A stretch of 64,000 nucleotides of DNA from a virus. Positions 1 through 7,676 of the stretch are shown piece after piece. Every line of letters starts with the position of its first letter. Position 1 is the first letter of the stretch. The stretch covers positions 62,001 through 126,000 of the IMG/VR virus record IMGVR_UViG_3300048996_000163; one strand, written 5' to 3'. A model generated the notes under the pieces. The model made no database searches, was not told the DNA's origin, and was given only the letters and a program-made list of their open reading frames with translations. The position numbers and the translations under genes are program-made.

Positions 1-997
1 GACGATGGGCGGCCTGTACCCGGACAAGCCGATCGAGGCGTGGCAGATCCTGCAGGACGTCACCGCCGCCGAGATGGGCACCTGCCGCATCGACTACGAC
101 GGCCGGCCCACCGTGTGGTCCGCGGCCCGCCGCAACTCCCCCGACTCCCTCAACGTGCAGCGGACCGTGACTGCCCGGCAGCACCTGACGGACGTCGGCT
201 ACGACGACCGCCGGGACATGATCCGCAACCTGCTGCGGGTGCCGTGGGTGAACCTGACCACCGGCGGTTTCGCGCCCGTCTGGTCGCTGACGGAACTCGT
301 CTACATCGAGTCCGGGGATACGCAGACGTACCAGGTGAAGCTCGAAAACCCGCTCGCCGGGTCGATCGTCACGCTCACCGGCACCTGCCAGCGCAACGCC
401 GACGGCACCGGCGGCGGCTACGGGTACACCGACATCCTCGAGTCGGGGATCCGCGCGAACCTGACGCTCACCTCGCCGACAGCGGCGACGATCACGCTCA
501 CGAACATCAGCCCGTACCTGCTGTGGCTCGTCGACACCGGCGGCGTCCCCGACCTCATCATGACCGGCACCGCACTGAAGAAGCTCGACACCGACCCGGT
601 GCAGGTCCAGGACGACGCGGCGATCGCCAGACGCGGCGGCCCCGGCATCGGGGAAGCGCCGCTCGACGTCGACGACAACCCGTACAGGCAGTCGATGCAA
701 CTCGCGTACGGCGTCGCCTACGCGCTCCTCGCGTCGCTCAGGGACGAGCAGGTCGTCTTCACCGACATCACGATCCCCGGCGACCCGCGCCTGGAGGACC
801 TCGACCGGATCCAGGTCCAGGACCCTGGCGGGCTCGTCCTGGACACCCCGGTCCTCATCGAGGGCATCGGCGACGACTTCTCGCCCGGCTCGTACGACAT
901 GAGCCTGGTGGCCAGACCTGCCCGCGACCAGTGGCTCCTCGGCGGCCCCGGAGTCGGCACCCCGCTCGGTTCCACGATCCTGGGAGGGCTGCCTTGA
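1..997 (+). CDS. Minor tail protein, C-terminal part (5' end outside window)
   Basis: The frame is open to the left edge, so the ATG at 5 is probably internal and only the last 330 residues are seen. They include a stretch of the type found in actinophage minor tail proteins (ITAAEMG-like AEMGTCRIDYDGRPT near residue 23), followed by beta-rich repeats and a GSYDMSLVARP end. No catalytic motif is visible. The next gene starts at the TTGA overlapping its stop, so the two are translationally coupled. I infer a role in tail-tip or baseplate structure from the sequence style and from the lysis genes that follow. Confidence 0.7.
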   Translation, partial: TMGGLYPDKPIEAWQILQDVTAAEMGTCRIDYDGRPTVWSAARRNSPDSLNVQRTVTARQHLTDVGYDDRRDMIRNLLRVPWVNLTTGGFAPVWSLTELVYIESGDTQTYQVKLENPLAGSIVTLTGTCQRNADGTGGGYGYTDILESGIRANLTLTSPTAATITLTNISPYLLWLVDTGGVPDLIMTGTALKKLDTDPVQVQDDAAIARRGGPGIGEAPLDVDDNPYRQSMQLAYGVAYALLASLRDEQVVFTDITIPGDPRLEDLDRIQVQDPGGLVLDTPVLIEGIGDDFSPGSYDMSLVARPARDQWLLGGPGVGTPLGSTILGGLP

Positions 998-1527
998 CCT
1001 ATACCGCGCCGATCGTCCTCGACGGGTTCCCGGTCCCGGCGGCGCTGCTGCAGGCGGCGCTAGACGAGATCGCCCGGCTCGCCGCGACCGCGATCAAACC
1101 GCACGCGTTCCTCAGGCAGACGTCGAATCAGTCGATCGGGCACGGCGCTTGGACGGCGCTCGCGTGGGGCGTCGAGGACTTCGACACGCACGGCGGGCAT
1201 GACCTGGTGACGAACACGTCCCGGTACACGGCGGTCGTTGCCGGCACGTACACCGTCCTCGTGCGCGGCGGGTTCGCTGCGAACAGCACTGGCCACCGCG
1301 GCGTGCGGGTCGCGAAGAACGGCGCTGTCGTCAACAACTCCGCCAACTACAAGCAAACGACCACGGCCGATGTCTGGTCCGATCTTGGCAGCGCCGACGT
1401 GCACCTCAACGTCGGCGAGTACGTCGAGGGGCAGGTCATCCAGGACTCCGGCGGCGCGATCAACACGAGCGCTTCCGCCGGCGACGTCGGCCCGTCCATG
1501 TCCGTGACGCTCATCAACAAGGACTGA
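994..1527 (+). CDS. Tail-associated protein with C1q/TNF-like beta domain
   Basis: 177 residues from a TTG start that overlaps the previous stop (TTGA), with GGGAGG six bases upstream. The N-terminal 50 residues are helical (LLQAALDEIARLA). The rest is a repetitive beta pattern with Thr/Val strands, AGTYTVLVRGGF near the middle and MSVTLI at the end, as in C1q-like head domains on phage tail or fibre proteins. It follows the minor tail gene directly. It is probably a surface-exposed tail decoration or receptor-contact protein; the exact role is unknown. Confidence 0.6.
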   Translation: MTYTAPIVLDGFPVPAALLQAALDEIARLAATAIKPHAFLRQTSNQSIGHGAWTALAWGVEDFDTHGGHDLVTNTSRYTAVVAGTYTVLVRGGFAANSTGHRGVRVAKNGAVVNNSANYKQTTTADVWSDLGSADVHLNVGEYVEGQVIQDSGGAINTSASAGDVGPSMSVTLINKD

Positions 1528-1536
1528 GGTAATGGC

Positions 1537-1815
1537 ATGTGGTCGATGATCGGCGCTGACCGGTGGGTCACGGAACAACCGGACGGCAGCAGCAACTACC
1601 TGCTCGCCACCGACGGACGCCTGCTGGAGCTCCACGTCGAGGCTGATGCGGCCACCCTGCACGAGTACACCGGCACGGCCCCCGACGCCAGCGCGCCGCT
1701 CATCGGATCCGCCCACCAGCGGACGACCGTCCGGCCGGACCTCGCGGGCGCCGACGCGGACGCGGTGTGGCTGGCGCTTGCGGGAGTCACGGATGAGCAG
1801 GCGGCCGGCCAGTGA
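1537..1815 (+). CDS. Small hypothetical tail-module protein
   Basis: 92 residues, ATG start, acidic (D/E-rich) with no membrane segment or signal peptide. It begins MWSMIGADRWVTEQPDG and ends near the GTG of the endolysin-like gene, overlapping it by four bases. Its place between tail and lysis genes suggests a structural or assembly role, but no family was recognised. Confidence 0.5.
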   Translation: MWSMIGADRWVTEQPDGSSNYLLATDGRLLELHVEADAATLHEYTGTAPDASAPLIGSAHQRTTVRPDLAGADADAVWLALAGVTDEQAAGQ

Positions 1816-2792
1816 CCTCAGCCCCCGCCGACCTGCTCGCCTTCCGCACCGACGGCCGTAGCGTGACCGGCCTGCCCGCCGTTGAGTTCGGCCTCGCCCC
1901 CGACGCAGCCCACCTGAGCTCGGGCGGCTACCACGTCGGGGTCGAGGACATCCAGCGGATCGGGCGCTGGCTGACGGACTACTCGACGCGGCAGGCCCGC
2001 GACAAGCTCGACGGCACCAACACCACGTCTGCTGCCGATGTCGGCAGCGCCTGGCGCAACGGCGGCAGGGCGGCGTGGCTGCGGTTCAACAACCTGCTGT
2101 ACGCGGAGATGCGCGACCGCCCGCAGAACCTGCCGGCGCTCCGCGCGATCAACGTGAGCCTCGACGGCAAGACCAAGCGCAGGTTCGACCAGAACAGCCG
2201 CGGCGCCGGGCTCATCACCTCGACGGACACCGTCGACACGCACACGCACCTGGAGTTCTGGCGTGACACCGAAGGCCGCCGCGGTCCGACGCTCGACCGG
2301 ATCGTGCAGCTCATGCAGGCCGCGGTCAGCGGCAATTCCCCCGCAGCTTCGACAGGAGACGACGACGACATGGGACTCGGCACCGAACCCCTCACCCAGG
2401 GCAACCCGGGCTACGCGGGCCACCAGCACGACACGGCGTGGGCGTTCACGTGGCAGGCGGCGAGTGAGGCGAAGGAGAACACCGACAAGCTGCTCGCGGC
2501 GGCGCAGGCAGACGAGGTCCGGGACAGGGCGAACACGGCCGCGATCGAGGGCCTGACCGCCGCGCTCAAGGCGGCCGGTGCTCCGGTCGGCGGCAAGCCG
2601 ATCGACGCCGGCGACATCATCGCCGCGGTGAACGCGGTCCGGGACGAGGCGCGACGCGAGTACGCCGCCGCCGCGGAGCGGGCCGCGGAGCAGGACTCGC
2701 GGATCGCGGACCTGGAGGAGCAGCTGGCTCGGGCGGTCGCCGCAGCGGAAGCGAACCTGTCGCCGGCCGAGCTCGACAAGCTGCACCCGTAG
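1812..2792 (+). CDS. Peptidase M15-like endolysin/tail hydrolase with coiled-coil tail
   Basis: 326 residues, GTG start overlapping the previous gene. Residues 1-175 resemble the actinophage lysin-like domain that begins with SGGYHVGVED, continues through DYSTRQARDK and SAADVG, and ends with THTHLEFWRDTEGR. The spaced His and Asp residues fit a zinc-peptidase (M15/hedgehog-type) site. Residues 205-320 are Ala/Glu/Arg-rich and predicted coiled coil, joined by a short linker. It sits just before the small membrane proteins and holin, consistent with cell-wall cleavage at lysis or entry. The H-to-D spacing differs from textbook M15, so activity is an inference. Confidence 0.6.
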   Translation: MTSAPADLLAFRTDGRSVTGLPAVEFGLAPDAAHLSSGGYHVGVEDIQRIGRWLTDYSTRQARDKLDGTNTTSAADVGSAWRNGGRAAWLRFNNLLYAEMRDRPQNLPALRAINVSLDGKTKRRFDQNSRGAGLITSTDTVDTHTHLEFWRDTEGRRGPTLDRIVQLMQAAVSGNSPAASTGDDDDMGLGTEPLTQGNPGYAGHQHDTAWAFTWQAASEAKENTDKLLAAAQADEVRDRANTAAIEGLTAALKAAGAPVGGKPIDAGDIIAAVNAVRDEARREYAAAAERAAEQDSRIADLEEQLARAVAAAEANLSPAELDKLHP

Positions 2793-2833
2793 TACGGCTA
2801 CCCATCAACAGCCAATGGGGAGGGCGGCCGTAG

Positions 2834-3085
2834 ATGACCGTGGAACGCAGGTCCCGCCGGAAGCCTCCACCGCCGAGCGGCATGGAGCCCTGGCTCCGCA
2901 ACGCGGTGATGATCTTGGTGATGGTCATATGGAGCATCGTCGTGCTCGCCTACCTCCACGCCGGCCAACTCCCCGAAGCGCCACTCCTCGGCGTCCCCGG
3001 CGCGATCTACCTGGCCCTGTCACCACCCCGCGGCCTGCTCCGCAGGCGGGCACCCGAGAGCCCCGACGAGGAGACGGCCCCGTGA
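2834..3085 (+). CDS. Small membrane protein, possible holin/antiholin
   Basis: 83 residues. A basic N-terminus (VERRSRRKPPPP) is followed by two hydrophobic segments, about residues 22-42 (NAVMILVMVIWSIVVLAYLHA) and 51-63, and an acidic C-terminus. An AGGGCGGC stretch upstream is a weak ribosome site. It is the first of three consecutive membrane genes before the r1t-type holin, so a lysis role (second holin or antiholin) is plausible but unproven. Confidence 0.5.
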   Translation: MTVERRSRRKPPPPSGMEPWLRNAVMILVMVIWSIVVLAYLHAGQLPEAPLLGVPGAIYLALSPPRGLLRRRAPESPDEETAP

Positions 3086-3183
3086 GCTACTGGCTGCAGG
3101 TGCTGTTCTGGGTCGTATTCATGGCAGGCGCCGGCCTCGCGCTGCGACCGCTGATCAACCGAGACAACAGGAGTGGGCAATGA
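3082..3183 (+). CDS. 33-residue single-span membrane protein
   Basis: Tiny gene linked by GTGA to the previous stop and by ATGA to the next start. It encodes one hydrophobic helix (LQVLFWVVFMAGAGLALRPL) and a short polar tail. Its position between two membrane genes supports a real lysis-cassette micro-protein rather than chance. Confidence 0.5.
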   Translation: MSYWLQVLFWVVFMAGAGLALRPLINRDNRSGQ

Positions 3184-3611
3184 TCATCCGTGCGCAGCGG
3201 CTGCTGGACTCCCCGGCGACAACGCGGGTGATCCAGCTCGTCGCGGTCCTGTCACTGATCCTCGCGATCGGCATCGGCTTCAAGCAGCTGAACCTCGCCT
3301 CCTGCTTGTCGTCGTACTCCAACGCCTCTGCCGTGTCGACGGCCGGTCGTGCTGCCGCTGCCGCCGAGGACCGTAAGGCCGATGAGGCGGACCGGCAGGC
3401 GGACGCTCAGGAGCGCGAGGCGTTCCGGGTGCTGATCGCCGCCCTCGCGTCGCAGGATCAGGTGAAGACCCAGGCGGCGTTCGCGTCGCTCGTCGCCACG
3501 TACCAGGAGACGGACAAGTCCCGGGCGGCGACAGCGTTGGCGCGTGCGGAGAACGAACGGAAACGGCGGGCGAACCCGGTGCCCCCGTCGCCCGAGCTGA
3601 AGTGCGGCTGA
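3180..3611 (+). CDS. Membrane-anchored coiled-coil protein of lysis cassette
   Basis: 143 residues. One N-terminal membrane helix (about 18-35, LVAVLSLILAIGIGF) is followed by a long Ala/Arg/Glu/Lys-rich helix with heptads (residues 55-135) and a C-terminal LKCG. This architecture (N-in, one span, external or periplasmic coiled coil) resembles phage spanin- or Rz-like proteins of phages of Gram-positive hosts, but the similarity is only architectural. It overlaps the upstream gene by four bases. Confidence 0.5.
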   Translation: MIIRAQRLLDSPATTRVIQLVAVLSLILAIGIGFKQLNLASCLSSYSNASAVSTAGRAAAAAEDRKADEADRQADAQEREAFRVLIAALASQDQVKTQAAFASLVATYQETDKSRAATALARAENERKRRANPVPPSPELKCG

Positions 3612-3842
3612 TCAGCCCGGTTGCTCACACGCTTCGGGGTGCCCGTTCGCGACGATGACGTCGTCGCACGTGCGGCAGATCCACGAAATGTGGTGCCGGT
3701 TGACGCCGCCCTGCTCGCAGACGGTGGTGCCGAGCAGTACCTGGTTCGGGCCGAGCGGGTGCCCGTTGCGACAGCGAATCGGCGCGACCACGGCCACCTC
3801 CTGGCCACGCCCTGTGGGCCGTAGGTCACCGGGCTGAGTCAT
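3612..3842 (-). CDS. Cys/His-rich putative zinc-binding protein
   Basis: 76 residues, convergent to the lysis cassette and ending one base after it. It contains CRNGHPLGPNQ, CEQGGVNRHHISWICRTC and a late NGHPEAC, a CxxC/His pattern typical of small zinc-ribbon phage proteins. It is a single gene on the opposite strand within a plus-strand block. Function unknown. Confidence 0.5.
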   Translation of the reverse strand: MTQPGDLRPTGRGQEVAVVAPIRCRNGHPLGPNQVLLGTTVCEQGGVNRHHISWICRTCDDVIVANGHPEACEQPG

Positions 3843-3892
3843 CCCCGCAGCTTAGAACAGACGTTCGCATCTTCGTCAAGGAACGGGTCAAC

Positions 3893-4126
3893 GTGCAGCG
3901 CTTCACCACCGACGCCCAGCTCGACAACTGGTTTGCATACCACCGGCCGACGGGTGACACAATCGCCGCCCACGAGCGCGTCCGGGTCGAGTTCCGTGCG
4001 CTGGCCGCGACGCTCCAAGAGCTGATCCCGGAGTGCCCCGGCAAGACCGTCGCATTCCGGGCCGTCCGTGAGGCCATGTTCGCAGCCAACGCGGCGATCG
4101 CCTGCAACCAGCCGGAGGCGCCGTGA
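3893..4126 (+). CDS. Hypothetical protein (77 aa)
   Basis: GTG start, mostly alpha-helical and neutral, with LDNWFAYHRPTGDTIAAHERVR and a helix-rich end. Such short acidic/helical ORFs are common in actinophages; no family assigned. It overlaps the next gene by four bases (GTGACG), forming an operon with 4123 and 4530. Confidence 0.5.
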   Translation: MQRFTTDAQLDNWFAYHRPTGDTIAAHERVRVEFRALAATLQELIPECPGKTVAFRAVREAMFAANAAIACNQPEAP

Positions 4127-4533
4127 CGAAGGCCGCCATCTGCGTTCACTGCGCCGACATCTTCGCGCCGCTCCGGAACTGGGAGACCGACCGGTCCTGG
4201 CGCTGGTGCCAATGCGACCACTCCGCAGTGCGCTGGGCTGACGGTGCCCGCGGCCTGATCGAGGTCACGTCGATGCACGGCCCTGACCATGTGCGCGTCC
4301 TCGGCATCAACAACGCGTTCCTCGGCCTGGCCGTCGGGAACCGTTTCGCTGACGCCGCCGCCTGGCGGGCGTTGCACAAGCTCACGTGCGCCGAGGTCGA
4401 ACCGAACTACCTGTTCCACGCCGACAACCGCGATTGCTGGGCGCTGATCGTTCGGCCCGGCGAGTCCGGCGACGTCACTTTCATCGACTGGGTGAAGGCC
4501 CGGCAACCGAGGCCAGCGGAGGACGCGGCGTGA
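4123..4533 (+). CDS. Hypothetical CxxC protein
   Basis: 136 residues, GTG start overlapping the upstream stop. The N-terminal CVHCADIFAPL and CQCDHSAVRW look like a small zinc ribbon. The rest is a compact alpha/beta domain with VRVLGINNAFLGLAVG. Similar small proteins are widespread among actinomycetes with unknown roles. Coupled to 4530. Confidence 0.5.
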   Translation: MTKAAICVHCADIFAPLRNWETDRSWRWCQCDHSAVRWADGARGLIEVTSMHGPDHVRVLGINNAFLGLAVGNRFADAAAWRALHKLTCAEVEPNYLFHADNRDCWALIVRPGESGDVTFIDWVKARQPRPAEDAA

Positions 4534-4889
4534 GTGTCGGCATGCCCGCCGGGATCTGGCTCGTCAAGTTCGGCGTCATCGTCGCCGACGCCTTCGGGCA
4601 CATCCCCTACCACGTCGGCTCGTCGCTGAAGACCAAGGACTGGCGCGACGTCGACGTGCGGCTGATCCTCCCTGACGACGAGTTCAAGGAGCGCTTCGGC
4701 GACGACCAGAGCGCCGGGACGAACCCGATCCTGTCGGCAATCACGCTCGCGTTCTCGGCGCTCGGGCGGCAGATGACGGGGCTCCCCGTGGATTTTCAGA
4801 TCCAGACGACTACGCACGCCAACTCCGCCTATCCCGATGGTTGGCGCTCCGCCCTGTTCGAAGTCCGCCCCTGCACGCACGAGGACTGA
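4530..4889 (+). CDS. Hypothetical protein (119 aa)
   Basis: GTG start overlapping the previous stop codon. The sequence is an alpha/beta domain (DVRLILPDDEFKERFG, ITLAFSALGRQMTGL) without recognised catalytic residues. It lies immediately before the holin gene. Possibly a nucleotide- or substrate-binding accessory; not recognised. Confidence 0.5.
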   Translation: MSVGMPAGIWLVKFGVIVADAFGHIPYHVGSSLKTKDWRDVDVRLILPDDEFKERFGDDQSAGTNPILSAITLAFSALGRQMTGLPVDFQIQTTTHANSAYPDGWRSALFEVRPCTHED

Positions 4890-4944
4890 CCGACTGCACA
4901 TGGCACACCGCGCACCCGAAACCACCGACGAAGGGAGCACCACC

Positions 4945-5187
4945 ATGCTCAGCGCCAGTTTCGCGAAGGCCGCTCTTGAACGAGCCGTGAAGACGTTCGC
5001 GCAGGCTGCACTCGCCCTGCTCACCGGCGACGGCCTCGGTGTCCTCGACGTCAACTGGGGCGACATCGCCTCCGTCGGCGCGCTCGCCGCGGTCGCGTCG
5101 CTGCTCACGTCGATCGTGTCGGCGCCGTTCGGCCCGGTCGGGTCACCGTCGGTCGTCGAGGACAAGAACGCGGTCGACGCGCCGTGA
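4945..5187 (+). CDS. r1t-type holin
   Basis: 80 residues, ATG start with AAGGGAG ten bases upstream. The middle contains FAQAALALLTGDGLG, a short turn with DWGDIA-like DVNWGDIAS, and a second hydrophobic helix GALAAVASLLTSIVSAPF, the pattern of the phage r1t holin family. It would form membrane lesions at the end of the lytic cycle and release or activate the endolysin. The family assignment is by motif only. Confidence 0.75.
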   Translation: MLSASFAKAALERAVKTFAQAALALLTGDGLGVLDVNWGDIASVGALAAVASLLTSIVSAPFGPVGSPSVVEDKNAVDAP

Positions 5188-5321
5188 CTCGCACCCTCGT
5201 CGCCACACCGGGCCCGGAACCCCGCAACGAGATCACCTGGACGAACGGCACCACGACCGCGACGGGCGATGGCACCGGTAACACGAGGTGGCTCACCCTG
5301 GACGTGAAGATCACCCGGTAG
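5184..5321 (+). CDS. Small hypothetical protein (45 aa)
   Basis: GTG start overlapping the holin stop, with a Thr/Asn-rich beta pattern (ITWTNGTTTATGDGTGNTRW). Probably a coupled minor gene of the lysis cassette; function unknown. Confidence 0.4.
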   Translation: MTRTLVATPGPEPRNEITWTNGTTTATGDGTGNTRWLTLDVKITR

Positions 5322-5330
5322 CGTCAGGGC

Positions 5331-5594
5331 ATGTCCAACTATCGCGGCCAAGCCACCCTCACCCTTGAAGGTCAGGAACCCCGAGAAGGTCAAGCCGTCC
5401 TCCACTCGTCGGTGAAAGACGGCCGGCACGACTGGCTGGGCTCGTTCACCCCCGACGACGGTGCCCCGATACAGGCCGGTGGCGCCGCGACCCTCACCAC
5501 GAAGACGTGGACCGGCGAGGTGCTCATCCAGGACTACCGGGTCGACGGTTTCGGCCGCGCCATCGTCCTCGGCCAGGACATGCCACCGTTCTGA
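5331..5594 (+). CDS. DUF4873-like small protein
   Basis: 87 residues, beta-rich, beginning with YRGQATLTLEGQ and continuing WTGEVLIQDYRVDGFG, close to the short DUF4873-type domain proteins of actinomycetes. It is the last plus-strand gene before a strong hairpin terminator. Function unknown; the assignment is tentative. Confidence 0.5.
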   Translation: MSNYRGQATLTLEGQEPREGQAVLHSSVKDGRHDWLGSFTPDDGAPIQAGGAATLTTKTWTGEVLIQDYRVDGFGRAIVLGQDMPPF

Positions 5595-5640
5595 TCCGCT
5601 ACTATCGACCTGCGGTCGCTCCGGCGACCGACCAACGTGA

Positions 5641-5683
5641 AGCGCCGCCCCAGTCCTCCGGGACTCGGGGCGGCGCTTTTTTG
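5641..5683 (+). terminator. Strong intrinsic terminator
   Basis: Perfect 11-bp stem, AGCGCCGCCCC at 5641-5651 and GGGGCGGCGCT at 5667-5677, followed by a run of T residues. It closes the plus-strand tail/lysis block. The opposing gene ends at 5690, so it may also stop that transcript. Confidence 0.85.
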
Positions 5684-5689
5684 TCGTCT

Positions 5690-6274
5690 CTACCGCCTGC
5701 GCTTCCAACGTCGCCACCTGCGCCGCCCCTGCGTACGCCACCACAACCAGCCGACCGCGACCGAAGCCAGGACCACCGCTGTCAAGCCGCGCTCCCGGAA
5801 CGTCAAAACCTGGTCAGCCTTGTCAACCGCCCATGTCACCGCGGACAGCGCCGCCACGGTCGTGGCGAGCCAACCCGCCAGCCACCACGTCCATGGTGAG
5901 CCGAGCAGTCGCCGCCAGCGGTCCGGAGCTGCGACGGTACGCCGACCTGGGTGCCGGTACGAGCGGACCTTCGGCTGCCACGCCCGGTCCGGGTTCCCCT
6001 CGTTGTGGACCCAGTTCCGCAGCGGACGCTCAGCGCGGATCGCCTCCTCCTCAACAGCGAGAACCTCCGCCTCCGACGTCCACGACCGCGGGTCGACGTC
6101 CCACCGGGCGATCTCGTGCGCCCACTGCTGTTCCTCGAGGTGTTCGATGAGTCGGGCGAGGGGACGCCACGTCTGCCCGATGTACAGCAGCCGGCCGACC
6201 GCGTCGTAGAAGCGGTACAGCCGCCACACCTTCACGGCTGGCGGCTGTACGCGGGAAGGGTTCAGACGAGTCAT
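5690..6274 (-). CDS. GIY-YIG domain membrane protein
   Basis: 194 residues. Residues 12-75 match the GIY-YIG core: WRLYRFYDAVGRLLYIGQT supplies the LYR/Y...YIG strand pair, followed by RPLARLIEHLEEQQW. The C-terminal half contains two membrane segments (WTWWLAGWLATTVAALSAVTWAV and LTAVVLASVAVGWLWW) and a very basic tail. GIY-YIG proteins are nucleases, but this membrane-anchored form is unusual and could be a defence or exclusion nuclease. Confidence 0.6.
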   Translation of the reverse strand: MTRLNPSRVQPPAVKVWRLYRFYDAVGRLLYIGQTWRPLARLIEHLEEQQWAHEIARWDVDPRSWTSEAEVLAVEEEAIRAERPLRNWVHNEGNPDRAWQPKVRSYRHPGRRTVAAPDRWRRLLGSPWTWWLAGWLATTVAALSAVTWAVDKADQVLTFRERGLTAVVLASVAVGWLWWRTQGRRRWRRWKRRR

Positions 6275-6276
6275 GG

Positions 6277-6501
6277 CTACCGCGGATCGCCGATCAAGGC
6301 GTGAACGACCGTGTCGAAGTCCCCTTCAGGGGCGTCTCGCAGTTGGTCATCGGGCTCGGTTCCGTCGTAGCAGTGGAACGCCCGGTGAATGTCGTCGTCG
6401 CCCCTGATGACAAGGAACTTGGCACCGCAACCCTGCACCAGCCACCACCTGTTTTGGATCGGCTGAGCAAGGATGCGGGGGTCGTTCAAGTACTGGCTCA
6501 C
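6277..6501 (-). CDS. Small hypothetical protein (74 aa)
   Basis: GTG start at 6501 ([10 protein letters not shown]) overlapping the upstream gene's stop, which makes this shorter start much better than the longer frame to 6822. Trp/Gly/Asp-rich, with WWLVQGCGAKFLV and FHCYDGTEP. Not recognised. Confidence 0.5.
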   Translation of the reverse strand: MSQYLNDPRILAQPIQNRWWLVQGCGAKFLVIRGDDDIHRAFHCYDGTEPDDQLRDAPEGDFDTVVHALIGDPR

Positions 6502-6680
6502 GCCGCCACCTCCGCCGGGCCGTACAAATGCTCGAGGACCTCGCCGCGGGTGTTGTAGCGCGCCGGATAGTCGGCGTTGGTCAGGTCGTGCAGGTAGCCC
6601 TGCTCCGGGTGCCACGCAACCCAGTGGCCGTGCTCCTGCCGGACGGTCCAGCCGTCGGACATCACCGTGCCGTCGTTCAC
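6498..6680 (-). CDS. Small hypothetical protein (60 aa)
   Basis: ATG start; an aromatic-rich mini-domain with [20 protein letters not shown]. It overlaps both neighbours by four bases within the minus-strand operon. Sequence resembles short WxxW-type phage proteins; function unknown. Confidence 0.5.
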   Translation of the reverse strand: MNDGTVMSDGWTVRQEHGHWVAWHPEQGYLHDLTNADYPARYNTRGEVLEHLYGPAEVAA

Positions 6681-7144
6681 CGGTGCACCCCGAACCGCGC
6701 CGCGACCGCCTGCACCAGCGGCACATGCGCCGGGTACAGGCCAGTCCCGGTCGCCGCCTGCAGTTGGTCATCGACGAACCCGGGCCTGCCCAGCACCACC
6801 CAGCAGGCGGCGACAGCGTCATCAGCGCCGACGGCGTCCGGCTGCACGTCCATCACGAACACGCCGAGCTGCGTCGTGATCCACGCGTTCGGGGTGTTCC
6901 TCGGGTCGTCGACGTCGACACGGCCACCGATCAGTTCAGGCTCGGTGGCCGGCGCCACCCCCGTCTCCTCCCGCAGCTCACGCAGCATCGCGTCGATGTC
7001 GTCCTCACCCGGCTCGACCATCCCGCCCGGCAGCGCCCACCCGCCGCCGTCGCCACGCAGGACCAACAGCAGCAGCCCGCCGCACACGACGGCCGCGTCC
7101 ACGGCCTGGTTCTCGCCCGGCTCCAACACCTTCGGCACCGTCAA
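6677..7144 (-). CDS. NUDIX hydrolase
   Basis: 155 residues. The Nudix box is seen as [24 protein letters not shown] (about residues 40-63), keeping the G-x5-E-x7-RExxEE core. The family hydrolyses nucleoside diphosphates linked to other groups, including damaged nucleotides. It lies in a four-gene overlapping operon with small proteins. A second NUDIX gene is at 38833. Substrate not predictable. Confidence 0.85.
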   Translation of the reverse strand: MTVPKVLEPGENQAVDAAVVCGGLLLLVLRGDGGGWALPGGMVEPGEDDIDAMLRELREETGVAPATEPELIGGRVDVDDPRNTPNAWITTQLGVFVMDVQPDAVGADDAVAACWVVLGRPGFVDDQLQAATGTGLYPAHVPLVQAVAARFGVHR

Positions 7145-7395
7145 CTCCAGTCGATGCTGGAGTCGCGGACCTGGGCGCGGGCCTCATCCTCGGACAGGCC
7201 CCGCTCGCGGCAGAAACCGATCAGCTCGCCCGACCCGAACCCGCTGTTGTGCAGGATCCGGATCGCCCGGCCACGGTCACCGCCACGCCAGTACCCGTCG
7301 GCCTCCCCGACCGTCGCCTGCCGGCGGGCGTCACGGGCCTGGGCGTCGCCGGCCGCAGCCTGATCCCGCAGTCCCTGCTCCTCGTTGTAGTCCAT
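7141..7395 (-). CDS. Short helical protein (84 aa)
   Basis: ATG at 7395 preceded by GGGGAGG, a good ribosome site seven bases away. Acidic/basic helices without membrane segment ([40 protein letters not shown]). First gene of the minus-strand NUDIX operon. No family recognised. Confidence 0.5.
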   Translation of the reverse strand: MDYNEEQGLRDQAAAGDAQARDARRQATVGEADGYWRGGDRGRAIRILHNSGFGSGELIGFCRERGLSEDEARAQVRDSSIDWS

Positions 7396-7479
7396 AAGTC
7401 CTCCCCTGCTATCGGCACGCGGCACTACGCCGCGGTGCTCGCCTGCTGAAAGTGCTGGTCAGCCGCTACCCTGAGCGGC

Positions 7480-7674
7480 ATGGATGAGCGCCAAACGCTG
7501 CAATTCGTGAACGAAATCCACGAATTCGTGACCCGAGACGCCGACCGGCGCGACAAAGACGCCGAAGACCGGCACAAGGAACTCCTCGCCGCCATCGACG
7601 ACACCCGCAAGGCGATCGTCAGCGCCATCGAAACCGGGTTCCGGCAACTCGCCGACGTGCTCCGCAGCCGCTGA
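7480..7674 (+). CDS. Small coiled-coil protein (64 aa)
   Basis: Lone plus-strand gene between two minus-strand blocks. Very charged (FVTRDADRRDKDAEDRHKELLAAIDDTRKAI), predicted as a single long helix. It is convergent with the translocase gene three bases away. Function unknown. Confidence 0.45.
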   Translation: MDERQTLQFVNEIHEFVTRDADRRDKDAEDRHKELLAAIDDTRKAIVSAIETGFRQLADVLRSR

Positions 7675-7676
7675 CG

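Noticed and set aside
40-990. Long ORF overlapping the tail gene in another frame
   Set aside because: Arg/His/Pro-rich shadow; only its final part (from 994) is the true tail-associated gene.
4407-5744. Minus-strand 445-aa ORF
   Set aside because: Antisense to the holin and neighbours, no ribosome site, no domain features.
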